Positions 48,080-56,909 of a DNA stretch of 64,000 bases are shown here, piece after piece. Each line of letters starts with the position of its first letter. Positions within the stretch are counted from its first letter, which is position 1. This stretch comes from Iamia sp963728655 (GTDB taxonomy: Bacteria; Actinomycetota; Acidimicrobiia; Acidimicrobiales; Iamiaceae), in the NCBI GenBank assembly GCA_963728655.1, contig CAVSLD010000005.1, positions 186,001 to 250,000 on the forward strand, in the 5' to 3' direction. The translations under genes and the position numbers were made by a program. The notes under the pieces are model-generated. The model was not told the origin of the DNA. It saw nothing but the letters and a program-made list of their open reading frames with translations, and made no database searches.

Positions 48080-49055
48080 TGAGGCGGGTCACGACGTAGG
48101 GGTCCATGTTGGCGTTGGGCCGACGGTCCTCGATGTAGCCCTTCTTGTCCTGGGCGACCTGCCAGGGGATGCGCACCGAGGCGCCGCGGTTGGAGACGCC
48201 GTAGCTGAACTCGTTCCACGGGGCGGTCTCGTGCAGGCCGGTGAGGCGGTGCTCGATGTCGGGGCCGTAGCCGGCGACGTGCTCCTCGACCTTTCCGGGC
48301 GCACCGAGCGCCTCGCAGGCGGCGATGATCGGGTCGTAGCCCTCGCGCATGGCCTTGGTCGAGAAGTTGGTGTGGGCACCGGCGCCGTTCCAGTCGCCCT
48401 TGACCGGCTTGGGGTCGAGGGTGGCGGCGACGTCGAAGTCCTCGGCGATGCGGTACAGCAGCCAGCGGGCCAGCCACATCTCGTCGGACACCTCCAGGGG
48501 GCCCACCGGGCCGACCTGGAACTCCCACTGGCCGGGCATGACCTCGGCGTTGATGCCCGAGATGGTGAGCCCGGCGGTGAGGCAGGCGTCGAGGTGGGCC
48601 TCGACGATGTCGCGGCCGTAGACCTCGTCGGCGCCGACGCCGCAGTAGTAGAAGCCCTGCGGGGCCGGGAAGCCGCCCTTGGGGAACCCGAGCGGGTGCC
48701 CGTCCGAGAAGAACGTGTACTCCTGCTCGATGCCGAACATCGGCTCCTGGTCGGCGTACTGCTCGGCGACGGCCCGCAGCGCGGCCCGGGTGTTGGTCGG
48801 GTGCGGCGTCATGTCGATGAGCATGACCTCGCACATGACGAGGACGTCGTCGCCGCCTCGGATGGGATCGGGCACGACCCGCACCGGCTGCAGGACGCAG
48901 TCGGACATGTCGCCGGGTGCCTGGTTGGTGCTGGACCCGTCGAAGCCCCAGATGGGCCACTCCTTCGGGGCCTCGGCCACCACCTTGGTCTTGGACCGCA
49001 GGCGTGCGGCCGGCTCGGTGCCGTCGATCCAGATGTACTCGGCCTTGATCGCCAC
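48048..49055 (-). CDS. glnII: Type II (eukaryotic-type) glutamine synthetase
   Basis: A 335-residue GSII. KAEYIWIDGTEPAARLRSKTKVV, PIWGFDGSSTNQAPGDMSDCVLQPV, FGIEQEYTFF, GINAEVMPGQWEFQVGP, GDWNGAGAHTNFSTKAMR and SNRGASVRIPWQV are the signatures; NRRPNANMDPY-like 'RRPNANMDPYVVTRLI' ends it. GSII works as a decamer and is not adenylylated. It occurs in Streptomyces, Frankia and rhizobia as a second enzyme. GTG 49055 follows GAAGGAAG. A direct repeat of TGTGAAC upstream may bind a GlnR-type regulator. Confidence 0.93.
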   Translation of the reverse strand: MAIKAEYIWIDGTEPAARLRSKTKVVAEAPKEWPIWGFDGSSTNQAPGDMSDCVLQPVRVVPDPIRGGDDVLVMCEVMLIDMTPHPTNTRAALRAVAEQYADQEPMFGIEQEYTFFSDGHPLGFPKGGFPAPQGFYYCGVGADEVYGRDIVEAHLDACLTAGLTISGINAEVMPGQWEFQVGPVGPLEVSDEMWLARWLLYRIAEDFDVAATLDPKPVKGDWNGAGAHTNFSTKAMREGYDPIIAACEALGAPGKVEEHVAGYGPDIEHRLTGLHETAPWNEFSYGVSNRGASVRIPWQVAQDKKGYIEDRRPNANMDPYVVTRLITNTICSAAV

Positions 49056-49135
49056 GGGCGACTTCCTTCTCTCGGTCTGTGGGGCTGGGGGACCGCAGGA
49101 CGATGCCAGGGGGCCGTGTCCCACCCGTTTCTCGA

Positions 49136-49154
49136 ATGTGAACGTGGTGTGAAC
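49136..49154. promoter_or_regulatory. Direct repeat upstream of glnII, candidate GlnR-type operator
   Basis: TGTGAAC occurs at 49137-49143 and 49148-49154, an 11-base pitch, with a third copy at 49264-49270 closer to the divergent glutamine synthetase. One-turn direct repeats with AAC are the general form of GlnR sites, but the match to the Streptomyces consensus is loose. Confidence 0.4.
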
Positions 49155-49320
49155 CCCGTCGCGGACCCTCCGGCGAGGGTAGCGAGACCCTGCGGCCAGG
49201 CCCGGATCGCCCGGTCACGGCCCCGGCGACCCCGCCACCGGCGCACTCGCGCCATGAACGCAATGTGAACTGGGTCGGCATCGGCTTGCGGGTGCGGGCG
49301 GCGGCGGCGACCATGCGTCG

Positions 49321-50658
49321 GTGGATCCGCAGAAGGCCTACGTCCTCCGCACCGTCGAGGAGCGCGGGGTGCGCCTCATCCGGCTGTGGTTCACCGACGT
49401 CGTGGGCCAGATGAAGTCCTTCGCCATCTCGCCGGCGGAGCTCGAGTCCGCCTTCGACGAGGGCATGCAGTTCGACGGCTCGGCCATCGACGGGTTCAGC
49501 CGCATCCAGGAGTCCGACGTCCTGGCCAAGCCCGACGCCGGCACCTTCGAGCTGCTGCCGTGGGGCCAGACCGACGAGACCGCGGCCCGCATGTTCTGCG
49601 ACATCACCAACCTCGACGGCACCCCGTTCGAGGGCGACCCCCGCCACGTGCTCAAGCGCAACCTCGACCGGGCCCGGGAGCGGGGCTTCAGCTTCTACGT
49701 GGCGCCGGAGATGGAGTTCTTCTACTTCGCCGACGGCGAGGGCACGGGGCGCCCGCCGGTCCCCCTCGACACCGGGTCCTACTTCGACCTCACCACCGCG
49801 GACGTGGCCTCGGACCTGCGCAAGCGGACCATCCACACGCTCGAGGCCATGGGCATCCCCGTCGAGTACTCCTTCCACGAGGACAGCCCCAGCCAGCACG
49901 AGATCGACCTGCGCTACACCGACGCCCTCACCATGGCCGACAACGTCATGACCTTCCGCCTCGTCGTGCGGGAGATCGCCATGGAGCGCGGCGCCTACGC
50001 CACGTTCATGCCCAAGCCGCTCTCGGACGTGCAGGGCTCGGGGATGCACACCCACATGTCCCTCGGCGAGGGCGACAGCAACGCCTTCGCCGACTCCGGC
50101 GACCCCTACCGCCTGTCCAAGGTGGGCCGGGGGTTCATCGCCGGCCTGCTCGAGCACGCCCCGGAGATCACCGCCGTCACCAACCAGCTGGTGAACTCCT
50201 ACAAGCGCCTCATCCCCGGCACCGAGGCCCCGGCCCACGTCTCGTGGGCCCGCAACAACCGTTCCGCCCTCGTGCGGGTGCCGGTCACGAAGTCCGGCAA
50301 GGACGCCTCGGTCCGCATCGAGTACCGGGCCCCCGACCCGGCCTGCAACCCCTACCTGGCCTTCTCGGTCATCCTCGCCGCCGGCCTCAAGGGCATCGAC
50401 GAGGGCTACGACCTGCCCTCGGAGACCACCACCAACGTGTTCCAGCTGACCCCCGCCGAGCGGGCCGCCGAGGGCCTGCGCGAGCTGCCCCAGTCGCTGG
50501 CCGAGGCCCTCGACGTGATGGAGCGCTCCGAGCTGGTCGCCGAGACCCTGGGCGAGCACATCTTCAGCTGGTTCCTGCGCAACAAGCGCAACGAGTGGTC
50601 CGACTACAAGGCGCAGGTGACCCCCTACGAGCTGGAGCGGTACCTGCCCGCCTGGTGA
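49321..50658 (+). CDS. Type I glutamine synthetase, GlnA2-like
   Basis: A 445-residue GSI. It has VRLIRLWFTDVVGQMKSFAI, MQFDGSAIDGFSRIQESDVLAKPD, YVAPEMEFFYF, YSFHEDSPSQHEIDLRY, FMPKPLSDVQGSGMHTHMSL and NNRSALVRVP. The adenylylation-loop tyrosine is not present in the NLY form (EGYDLPSETTTNVFQLT). It resembles GlnA2 (Rv2222c) and GSI-alpha enzymes. GTG 49321 (VDPQKAYVLR) follows a purine-poor leader. Divergent from glnII, followed by the GlnR-like regulator. Confidence 0.9.
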   Translation: MDPQKAYVLRTVEERGVRLIRLWFTDVVGQMKSFAISPAELESAFDEGMQFDGSAIDGFSRIQESDVLAKPDAGTFELLPWGQTDETAARMFCDITNLDGTPFEGDPRHVLKRNLDRARERGFSFYVAPEMEFFYFADGEGTGRPPVPLDTGSYFDLTTADVASDLRKRTIHTLEAMGIPVEYSFHEDSPSQHEIDLRYTDALTMADNVMTFRLVVREIAMERGAYATFMPKPLSDVQGSGMHTHMSLGEGDSNAFADSGDPYRLSKVGRGFIAGLLEHAPEITAVTNQLVNSYKRLIPGTEAPAHVSWARNNRSALVRVPVTKSGKDASVRIEYRAPDPACNPYLAFSVILAAGLKGIDEGYDLPSETTTNVFQLTPAERAAEGLRELPQSLAEALDVMERSELVAETLGEHIFSWFLRNKRNEWSDYKAQVTPYELERYLPAW

Positions 50659-50773
50659 GCGCGGCGCGGGTGGCCACCACCATGGACGAGCGCGATGAGC
50701 GCACCGGGTCGCACGGCCCCGCCACCGGCGGAGCCCGATCTCGGCGCGCCCCCACGGGCCGGGGCGAGGGCGC

Positions 50774-51460
50774 ATGAACCTCGAGCCCTGGCTGATCTAC
50801 CCGGACCCGCCCCCGGCGGAGCTCGTCCAGACCCTCGAGCTCTCGGGCCACTCGTGGAAGGCGGTCGCCGACGAGGCGGCCGTCGTCCGCATGGAGTCCG
50901 ACACCGTGTGGCGGGGCGCGGTGGTCCTCCTGGGCGACGCCCCCGAGGCCGGCCTGGCCGTGTGCCGGGCCCTGCGCAAGCGCGACGTCCCCGTCGAGCC
51001 GGTCCTGCTGCTGGTGCGGGGCGCGGGGCTGGCCGACCTCGAGCTGCGCGACGACCTCTACGACGACTTCTGCCTCGACCCCTTCCACCCCCGCGAGCTG
51101 GAGGCCCGGCTCCGGCACCTCCTGTGGCGGGCGGGCACGGGCACCGGCCCGGAGATGATCGAGCACGGCGGGCTGGCCCTCAACCTGGAGACCTACCAGG
51201 CCGCCATCGACGACCGCCCGCTCGACCTCACCTACATGGAGTACGAGCTGCTCAAGTTCCTGGCCCAGCACCCGGGACGGGTCTTCACCCGGGAGACCCT
51301 GCTCAGCCGGGTGTGGGGCTACGAGTACTACGGCGGTGCCCGCACCGTCGACGTCCACATCCGGCGCCTGCGGGCCAAGCTGGGCGAGGAGCACGCCGGG
51401 CTCATCACCACGGTGCGCTCGGTGGGGTACCGCTTCGGCCAGTCCCGCTGGGGCTCCTGA
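50774..51460 (+). CDS. GlnR-like OmpR-family transcriptional regulator
   Basis: A 228-residue protein with a degenerate receiver (about 1-120). WLIYPDPPPAELVQTL replaces the normal acidic pocket, and the usual DD pair is missing. The C-terminal winged helix is intact (LNLETYQAAIDDRPLDLTYMEYELLKFLAQHPGRVFTRETLLSRVWGYEYYGGARTVDVHIRRLRAKLG ... TTVRSVGYRFG). Orphan GlnR regulators of actinobacteria have this form and control ammonium assimilation without phosphorylation. Location right after two glutamine synthetases supports that. No partner kinase here. ATG 50774. Confidence 0.8.
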   Translation: MNLEPWLIYPDPPPAELVQTLELSGHSWKAVADEAAVVRMESDTVWRGAVVLLGDAPEAGLAVCRALRKRDVPVEPVLLLVRGAGLADLELRDDLYDDFCLDPFHPRELEARLRHLLWRAGTGTGPEMIEHGGLALNLETYQAAIDDRPLDLTYMEYELLKFLAQHPGRVFTRETLLSRVWGYEYYGGARTVDVHIRRLRAKLGEEHAGLITTVRSVGYRFGQSRWGS

Positions 51461-51532
51461 GGGGACCGCCCGCCGTCGACGCCCGACGGTGGCCACCTCG
51501 ACCGCGACGCTCCCGGTCCGCGCCGTCCTCGG

Positions 51533-54500
51533 TCAGAGGGCGTCGAGGAGCGCCACGCTGACCAGGTGGCCGCCGGCCTCCGCCGCCCGACGCGCCGCCT
51601 CCACCGCCTCGCCCGCGTCGGGCCGCCCCTGGCGCACCGCGACCGCGGCCTGGGCGAACCTGGCCTCGTACTGGCCCAGCGGCGGTCCCGACGCCACCGC
51701 CGCCGCCGCGTGCTCGGCGGCCCGGTCCAGCTCACCGAGGCGCAGCGACGTGAGGGCGATGCGGGCGTGGGCCCAGCAGGCGAACAGGGGCACGGCCCCA
51801 CCCGAGCCCAGCGACCGACGGTGCGCCTCCCGGGCACCGGCATCGTCGCCCCGCGCCTCGCGCACCAGGCCGGTGGCCCGCCATGCCGTCGCGGTCCACC
51901 CCTTGTGACCGACCTGCTCGGCGCCGACCCGGGCCTCCTCGGCGGCGGCGGCGGCCTCGTCGAGGCGCCCCAGGGCGGTCAGCGCCTCGGAGCGGTGCCA
52001 CAGCGCGTAGCAGCGGCCCTCCGGGTGGCCGAGGGTGCCGGCCAGGTCGACCGCGGCGTCGATCTCCTCGAGGCCGGCGGCGGGCTCGTCGAGGAACACC
52101 AGGCCGTGGCCCCGGGTGGACAGCGGCGTGACCGCCCGGAGCAGGTTGCCGTCGTCGCGGAACAGGCCGGCGACGGCGGCGAAGGCGGCGATCCCCCCAC
52201 GCACATCACCGTCGAGGAACGTGGCCATGGCGCGGGCGTCGAGGACGTCGGCGACACCCGCGCCGTCGCCGGTCGCCGCGAACAGCCGGCGGGCCTCGTC
52301 GGCCCGGCGGGCGGCCCGGTCGTCGTCACGCCGGTTCATGTCGATGATCGAGCCCACCGACAGGGCCCGGGCCCGGGCCGCCGGATCGGGGCCGGCCTCC
52401 GCCAGCGCCATCTCGACCAGCGCATCGGCCTGCTCGAGGTCGTCGTCAGCCACCGCCAGGCGGGCGATCTCGGTGCGGACGCGCGCCCGCACCGGTCCCT
52501 CGGAGGCCAGCGTCAGGGCGGCCCGGTGGTCCCGCCGGGCGCCGACGAGGTCGCCAGCGTGGGTGCGGACCGCAGCGCGCACCTCCAGCAGCCGGACCCG
52601 GACGGGACCCTCGGGACCGGCCGACAGGCCGCGGCCCGCGAGCCGTCCCGCCTCGGGCTGGGCGTGGCGGCGCAGCTGGCGCTCGGCGGCCTCGGCGAAG
52701 GCCGCGGCGGCGGCGTCGTCGCCCGCACCGAGCAGGTGGGCGGCCCGCTCGCCGGGCTCGTCGCCCGCCTCGCCCAGGGCATCGGCGAGACGACGGTGGA
52801 GCCGACCTCGCTCCGTCCGCCCCAGGTCGTCGGACACTGCGTCGGTGATGAGGTCGTGGGCGGTCGACCAGCCCCGATCACCGAGGCGGACGAGGCCCGA
52901 CCGGTCCAGCAGCTCGAGCTCGCCCACCACGTCCCGGGTCGGGCGGCCGGTCGCCCCGGCGAGGAGCCGGGCCGGGGCCTCGCGACCCAGGACCGCCAGG
53001 AGCCGGAGCAGCTCCTGCGCGGCGCGGGGCAGGCGGGCGACGCGCGCGAGCACCGAGCGGCGTTGACCGTCCCTGGCCGCCCGGCGGGCCTGGTCCCGGA
53101 CCTCGTCGTCGTCGGCGCCGCCGGCGCGCGCGAGGGCGGCGAGGACCTCGAGCACTGCGAAGGGGGACCCGTCGGTCTCCTGGGAGAGCACGGACCCGAG
53201 GTCGGCGTCACCGGCCATCCGGGTGATGTCCTCGGCGGTGAGGCGACCCAGGTCGACGTCGACCACGCCGGTGGCCGGGCGCAGGTCGGCCAGGAGCCGA
53301 CGGGCGTCCGGGCTCCGCTCCAGGGGCCGGTGGGCGACGACGAGGACGAGGTCGTCGATGCGGGTCACCGCCCGCGCCAGGAGCTCGAGGCTCGTGGCGT
53401 CGGCCCACTGGAGGTCGTCCACCACCACCAGCGCCCCGCCGGCCGCGACCGATGCCAGGAGGCGGACACACCCCTCGAGCGCCAGCACCCGGCGGGTCCG
53501 GTGCTCCAGGACCTCGCCCGACGATCGGGCATCGGGACCGACCTCGGGGAGGACGAGCTCCGCCAGGGCACGGCGGGCGGGATCCGGGAGGCCCGTGGCG
53601 GCGGAGGCATCCTGGGCCACCGCCTCCGCGAGGACCGTCCGGGCCAGGGCCCACGGCGTCGCCGCGTCGGCCAGGAAGGCGCGGGCGACCAGGGCCGGCA
53701 CCTCGGCCCGACGGACCACCTCGTCGAGGAGCCGGGACTTCCCGGAGCCGGCGGCGCCGGCCACCGCCGCCACGCGCTCGGGCCCGTCGACGACGGACAG
53801 GAGACGTCGGAGCTCGGCCTCGCGCCCGACGAACGGTGCCCGGCCCCTCCGGTCGGGCGCGGGCCGCGGCGCCGGGGCGGCCGGGACGGGGCGCCCGTCC
53901 AGCACCCGCAGCTCCAGGTCGGCGGCCTCGTCGGAGGGCTCGAGGCCGAGCTCCTCGGAGAGCGTCCGTCGGAGGTTCCCGAGCGCGCTCAGCGCCGCGG
54001 CCCGGTCCCCCGAGGCGGCGAGGGCCCGGACCAACAGCAGGTGCGCCCGCTCCCGGAGGGGTTCGGCGGCCACCGCCTCGCGCGCCAGGCGGCACGCCTC
54101 GCCGGGCTGGTCGACCAGGAGGGTGGCGTCGGCCGCGGCCTCGAGGGCGTCCTGGTGGTCGGCCCAGAGGGCGCGCCGCACGGGCTGGGCCCACTCCTCG
54201 TAGGCGTCCTCGGCCAGCGGCTCCCCCCAGAGCGCCAGGGCGTCGCGGAGCCGACGCAGCCCGGTCGACGGTCGCCCCCCGGCCAGCTCGCGCCCACCGT
54301 CGGCCACCAGGTCCCGGAACCGCTCGGCGTCGACCGAGGCCCGGTCGCGACAGAGCCGGTACCCCCCTCCGGGCACGGTGACCACGGCGTCCGGATCGCC
54401 GAGGGCCCGCCGGGCCCGGTTCACCAGCACGTTCAGGTTGCCGTCCGGGTCGGCGGGGGCGCGGCGGGGCCAGAGGGCCTCGATGAGGAGGTCACGGGCC

Positions 54501-54637
54501 ACGACCTCGTCGGGTCGGGTGGCGAGCACGGCCAGCAGCCGGCGGGGGAGCCGCCCTCCGAAGTCCTCTCGGGGGACCTCGGCGGAGCCGGACCGGACGG
54601 CGAAGCGTCCCAGGAGTCGGATCTCGAGCACCCGCAC
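51533..54637 (-). CDS. AfsR/LAL-type ATPase regulator with BTAD and TPR domains
   Basis: A large soluble regulator of about 1034 residues. N-terminal winged helix (IRLLGRFAVRSGSAEVPREDFGGRLPRRLLAVLATRPDEVVARDLLIEALWP), then a BTAD all-helical domain (about 100-260), then a STAND/AAA ATPase (GRAPFVGREAELRRLL; P-loop AGAAGSGKSRLLDEV; ALVVVDDLQWAD). A C-terminal third of TPR-like helices follows (GDLVGARRDHRAALTLASEG and others). Similar to AfsR and SARP-LAL regulators that activate secondary metabolism or stress genes in an ATP-dependent way. GTG 54637 precedes VRVLEIRLLG; GTG 54640 is equally possible. Divergent from the methyltransferase. Confidence 0.85.
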   Translation of the reverse strand: MRVLEIRLLGRFAVRSGSAEVPREDFGGRLPRRLLAVLATRPDEVVARDLLIEALWPRRAPADPDGNLNVLVNRARRALGDPDAVVTVPGGGYRLCRDRASVDAERFRDLVADGGRELAGGRPSTGLRRLRDALALWGEPLAEDAYEEWAQPVRRALWADHQDALEAAADATLLVDQPGEACRLAREAVAAEPLRERAHLLLVRALAASGDRAAALSALGNLRRTLSEELGLEPSDEAADLELRVLDGRPVPAAPAPRPAPDRRGRAPFVGREAELRRLLSVVDGPERVAAVAGAAGSGKSRLLDEVVRRAEVPALVARAFLADAATPWALARTVLAEAVAQDASAATGLPDPARRALAELVLPEVGPDARSSGEVLEHRTRRVLALEGCVRLLASVAAGGALVVVDDLQWADATSLELLARAVTRIDDLVLVVAHRPLERSPDARRLLADLRPATGVVDVDLGRLTAEDITRMAGDADLGSVLSQETDGSPFAVLEVLAALARAGGADDDEVRDQARRAARDGQRRSVLARVARLPRAAQELLRLLAVLGREAPARLLAGATGRPTRDVVGELELLDRSGLVRLGDRGWSTAHDLITDAVSDDLGRTERGRLHRRLADALGEAGDEPGERAAHLLGAGDDAAAAAFAEAAERQLRRHAQPEAGRLAGRGLSAGPEGPVRVRLLEVRAAVRTHAGDLVGARRDHRAALTLASEGPVRARVRTEIARLAVADDDLEQADALVEMALAEAGPDPAARARALSVGSIIDMNRRDDDRAARRADEARRLFAATGDGAGVADVLDARAMATFLDGDVRGGIAAFAAVAGLFRDDGNLLRAVTPLSTRGHGLVFLDEPAAGLEEIDAAVDLAGTLGHPEGRCYALWHRSEALTALGRLDEAAAAAEEARVGAEQVGHKGWTATAWRATGLVREARGDDAGAREAHRRSLGSGGAVPLFACWAHARIALTSLRLGELDRAAEHAAAAVASGPPLGQYEARFAQAAVAVRQGRPDAGEAVEAARRAAEAGGHLVSVALLDAL

Positions 54638-54767
54638 CACCTCCGGCCCCACCCTCGCGCGACCAGGTTGCGGGCGGGTGGCGACCGTGTCGCCACCTGG
54701 CTGCAAGGCCCCGTCCGTACCGTCGCCTCTGACCCGTCCGACGGACGGGACCACAGGAGGACCACCC

Positions 54768-55835
54768 ATGACGACCACCACCGCACCCCTCGACGACGCC
54801 CGGCTGGAGGCCTTCGTCGGCCGCTTCGTCGGCGACCTCGGCGCTGTGCTGCACGCCGCCACCGTGCTCGTCGGCGACCGCCTCGGCCTGTACGCGGCGA
54901 TGGGCGACAGCCAGCCCGTGACCCCCGAGGAGCTGGCCGAGCGCACCGGCACCGACCCCCGCTACGTGGCCGAGTGGCTGGCCGCCCAGGCCGCCGCGGG
55001 CTACGTCGAGGTGACCGAGGGCCGCTTCCGGCTGCCCCCCGAGCAGGCGTTCGCCCTGACCGACGAGCACAACCCGCTGTTCGCGCCCGGAGGCCTCCAG
55101 GTCGGCGCCTCCATGATCAAGGACGTCGACCTCGTGGTCGAGGCCTTCCGCAGCGGCGAGGGCATCGACTGGGGCGCGCACCACCCCGACCTCTTCGCCG
55201 GCACGGAGCGCTTCTTCCGCCCCACCTACATCGGGTCGCTGACGAGCGAGTGGCTCCCGGCCCTCGACGGCGTCGAGGAGAAGCTGGCCCGGGGCGCGAC
55301 GGTCGCCGACGTCGGCTGCGGCCACGGCGCCTCCACGATCCTCATGGCCCAGGCCTTCCCGGCCTCGACGTTCGTGGGTGTCGACCCCCACGAGCCGTCG
55401 GTCCGCGCCGCGGCGGTCGCAGCCACCGAGGCCGGCGTCGGTGATCGGTGCCGCTTCGAGGTGGCGACGGCATCGGACTTCGGGGGTGGGGGCTACGACC
55501 TGGTGACCTGCTTCGACTGCCTCCACGACATGGGCGACCCGGTGGGGGCGGCCGACCACGTCCGGCGGGCCCTGGCCCCGGACGGCACCTGGATGGTGGT
55601 CGAGCCCTACGCCCGCGACGACCTGGACGGGAACCTCACGCCCGTGGGGCGCGTCTTCTACGCCGCGTCGACGATGATCTGCACGCCCAGCGCACGGTCC
55701 CAGGGGCCCGGGCTGGCCCTCGGGGCCCAGGCCGGCGAGCAGCGCCTCGACGAGGTGCTGACCTCGGCGGGCTTCCGACGGGTCCGCCGGGCCGCCGAGA
55801 CACCCTTCAACATCGTGCTCGAGGCCCGGCCGTGA
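54768..55835 (+). CDS. SAM-dependent methyltransferase with N-terminal winged helix
   Basis: A 355-residue enzyme. Residues 1-100 form a winged-helix dimerisation region (AATVLVGDRLGLYAAMGDSQPVTPEELAERTGTDPRYVAEWLAAQAAAGYVEV), typical of O-methyltransferase-like proteins. The methyltransferase domain (about 175-300) has GATVADVGCGHGASTILMAQAFP for SAM and FDCLHDMGDP. Related to uncharacterised mycobacterial methyltransferases. ATG 54768 has AGGAGG eight bases upstream. Next gene overlaps by GTGA. Confidence 0.87.
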   Translation: MTTTTAPLDDARLEAFVGRFVGDLGAVLHAATVLVGDRLGLYAAMGDSQPVTPEELAERTGTDPRYVAEWLAAQAAAGYVEVTEGRFRLPPEQAFALTDEHNPLFAPGGLQVGASMIKDVDLVVEAFRSGEGIDWGAHHPDLFAGTERFFRPTYIGSLTSEWLPALDGVEEKLARGATVADVGCGHGASTILMAQAFPASTFVGVDPHEPSVRAAAVAATEAGVGDRCRFEVATASDFGGGGYDLVTCFDCLHDMGDPVGAADHVRRALAPDGTWMVVEPYARDDLDGNLTPVGRVFYAASTMICTPSARSQGPGLALGAQAGEQRLDEVLTSAGFRRVRRAAETPFNIVLEARP

Positions 55836-56206
55836 CCGGGGACCCCGAGGCCGTGACCCGGCGCGCCGTCGAGGCGTTCGGCGAGGCGTTCGCCCGTCGT
55901 GACGTCGCCGCCGTCATGGCCGCGATGACGCCCGACTGCACCTTCGAGGACACCACCCCGCCCGCCGGTCGGTGCCACGCAGGCGACGACGAGGTCCGGG
56001 CCGCGTGGGAAGAGCTGTTCGCGACGTCGCCGGAGGCCACGTTCCGGACCGAGGACCTGTTCGTCGCCGGCGACCGCGCCGTGGCCTGCTGGACCTACCG
56101 GTGGGGGCAGGACGAGGACGGGACGGCGGGCCACGTCCGCGGCGTCGACCTGTTCCGCGTGCGGGACGGCCGGGTGGCCGAGAAGCGGTCCTACGTGAAG
56201 GGGTAG
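55832..56206 (+). CDS. SnoaL-like/NTF2-fold protein
   Basis: A 124-residue protein of the SnoaL/NTF2-like fold: AVEAFGEAFARRDVAAVMAAMTPDCTFEDTTPPAGRCHAGDDEVRAAWEELFATSPEATFRTEDLFVAGDRAVACWTYRW, ending VDLFRVRDGRVAEKRSYVKG. The fold is used by isomerases, cyclases and small binding proteins. GTG 55832 overlaps the methyltransferase stop, so the two are coupled. Substrate unknown. Confidence 0.87.
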   Translation: MTGDPEAVTRRAVEAFGEAFARRDVAAVMAAMTPDCTFEDTTPPAGRCHAGDDEVRAAWEELFATSPEATFRTEDLFVAGDRAVACWTYRWGQDEDGTAGHVRGVDLFRVRDGRVAEKRSYVKG

Positions 56207-56257
56207 CGCGCCGACCGAGCGACCGGTGGCGGTCCGGTCCGGGTCGGGAGGTCCGCG

Positions 56258-56416
56258 CTAGCGGTTGAGCTCGATGAGCTCGCTGCCCTCGTTGACCGTC
56301 TCGCCGTTCTGCTTCAGGAAGAAGCCCAGGACGCCCGAGGCCACCGCGCCGCTCAGGGCGACGGTGATGGGGAACACGATCACGAGGACGACGGCGAGGA
56401 TGATCCCGGTGGCCAT
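56258..56416 (-). CDS. Small membrane protein
   Basis: 52 residues: MATGIILAVVLVIVFPITVALSGAVASGVLGFFLKQNGETVNEGSELIELNR. One long hydrophobic segment (residues 3-35) carries a short charged C-terminal tail, probably cytoplasmic. Looks like a real small protein by composition and conserved-looking tail, but no family is named with certainty. Short gap to RidA. Confidence 0.65.
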   Translation of the reverse strand: MATGIILAVVLVIVFPITVALSGAVASGVLGFFLKQNGETVNEGSELIELNR

Positions 56417-56474
56417 GTCCCCATCATGGCCGCCCCGGAGGGCCCGAGCCCACCTGGACCGCGACGGCGCGCGC

Positions 56475-56825
56475 TCAGGCGGCGGGGGCGACGGCCCAGG
56501 CCTCGACCTCGACGCGGACGTCGAAGGGCAGGCCGGCCACGGCCACGCAGCTGCGGGCCGGTCGGGGCTCGGAGAAGGCGGCCACCCAGCGCTCGTTGAG
56601 CACCGAGTAGTCGGACATGTCGGTGAGGAAGACGGTGGTCTTGACCACGTCGTCGAGGGTGGCCCCGTGCTCGGCCAGGCGGTCGGTGACGTTGGCCAGC
56701 ACGGCGTCGACCTGCTCGCCGAAGGCGCGGTCGGTGAGGAAGGTCCCGTCGCGCAGCGGCACCTGGCCCGACACCGCGATCCATTCACCGGAGCGGAAGG
56801 CAGGCGTGTACGGAGGGGTGCTCAT
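56475..56825 (-). CDS. RidA family reactive-intermediate deaminase
   Basis: A 116-residue RidA/YjgF protein. IAVSGQVPLRDGTFLTD, FGEQVDAVLANVTDRLAEHGATLDDVVKTTVFLTDMSDYSVLNERW and PARSCVAVAGLPFDVRVEVEAWAV, including the arginine in PARS that binds carboxylate. RidA proteins hydrolyse reactive enamine/imines from PLP enzymes. ATG 56825. Confidence 0.9.
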   Translation of the reverse strand: MSTPPYTPAFRSGEWIAVSGQVPLRDGTFLTDRAFGEQVDAVLANVTDRLAEHGATLDDVVKTTVFLTDMSDYSVLNERWVAAFSEPRPARSCVAVAGLPFDVRVEVEAWAVAPAA

Positions 56826-56909
56826 GGACGTCTCCCAGAGGGGGGCGGGGGCGAGGGCGCGAGGCTACCGGCCGTCGCGGCGGCGACCGACGACCGCGTC
56901 AGGCACCGG

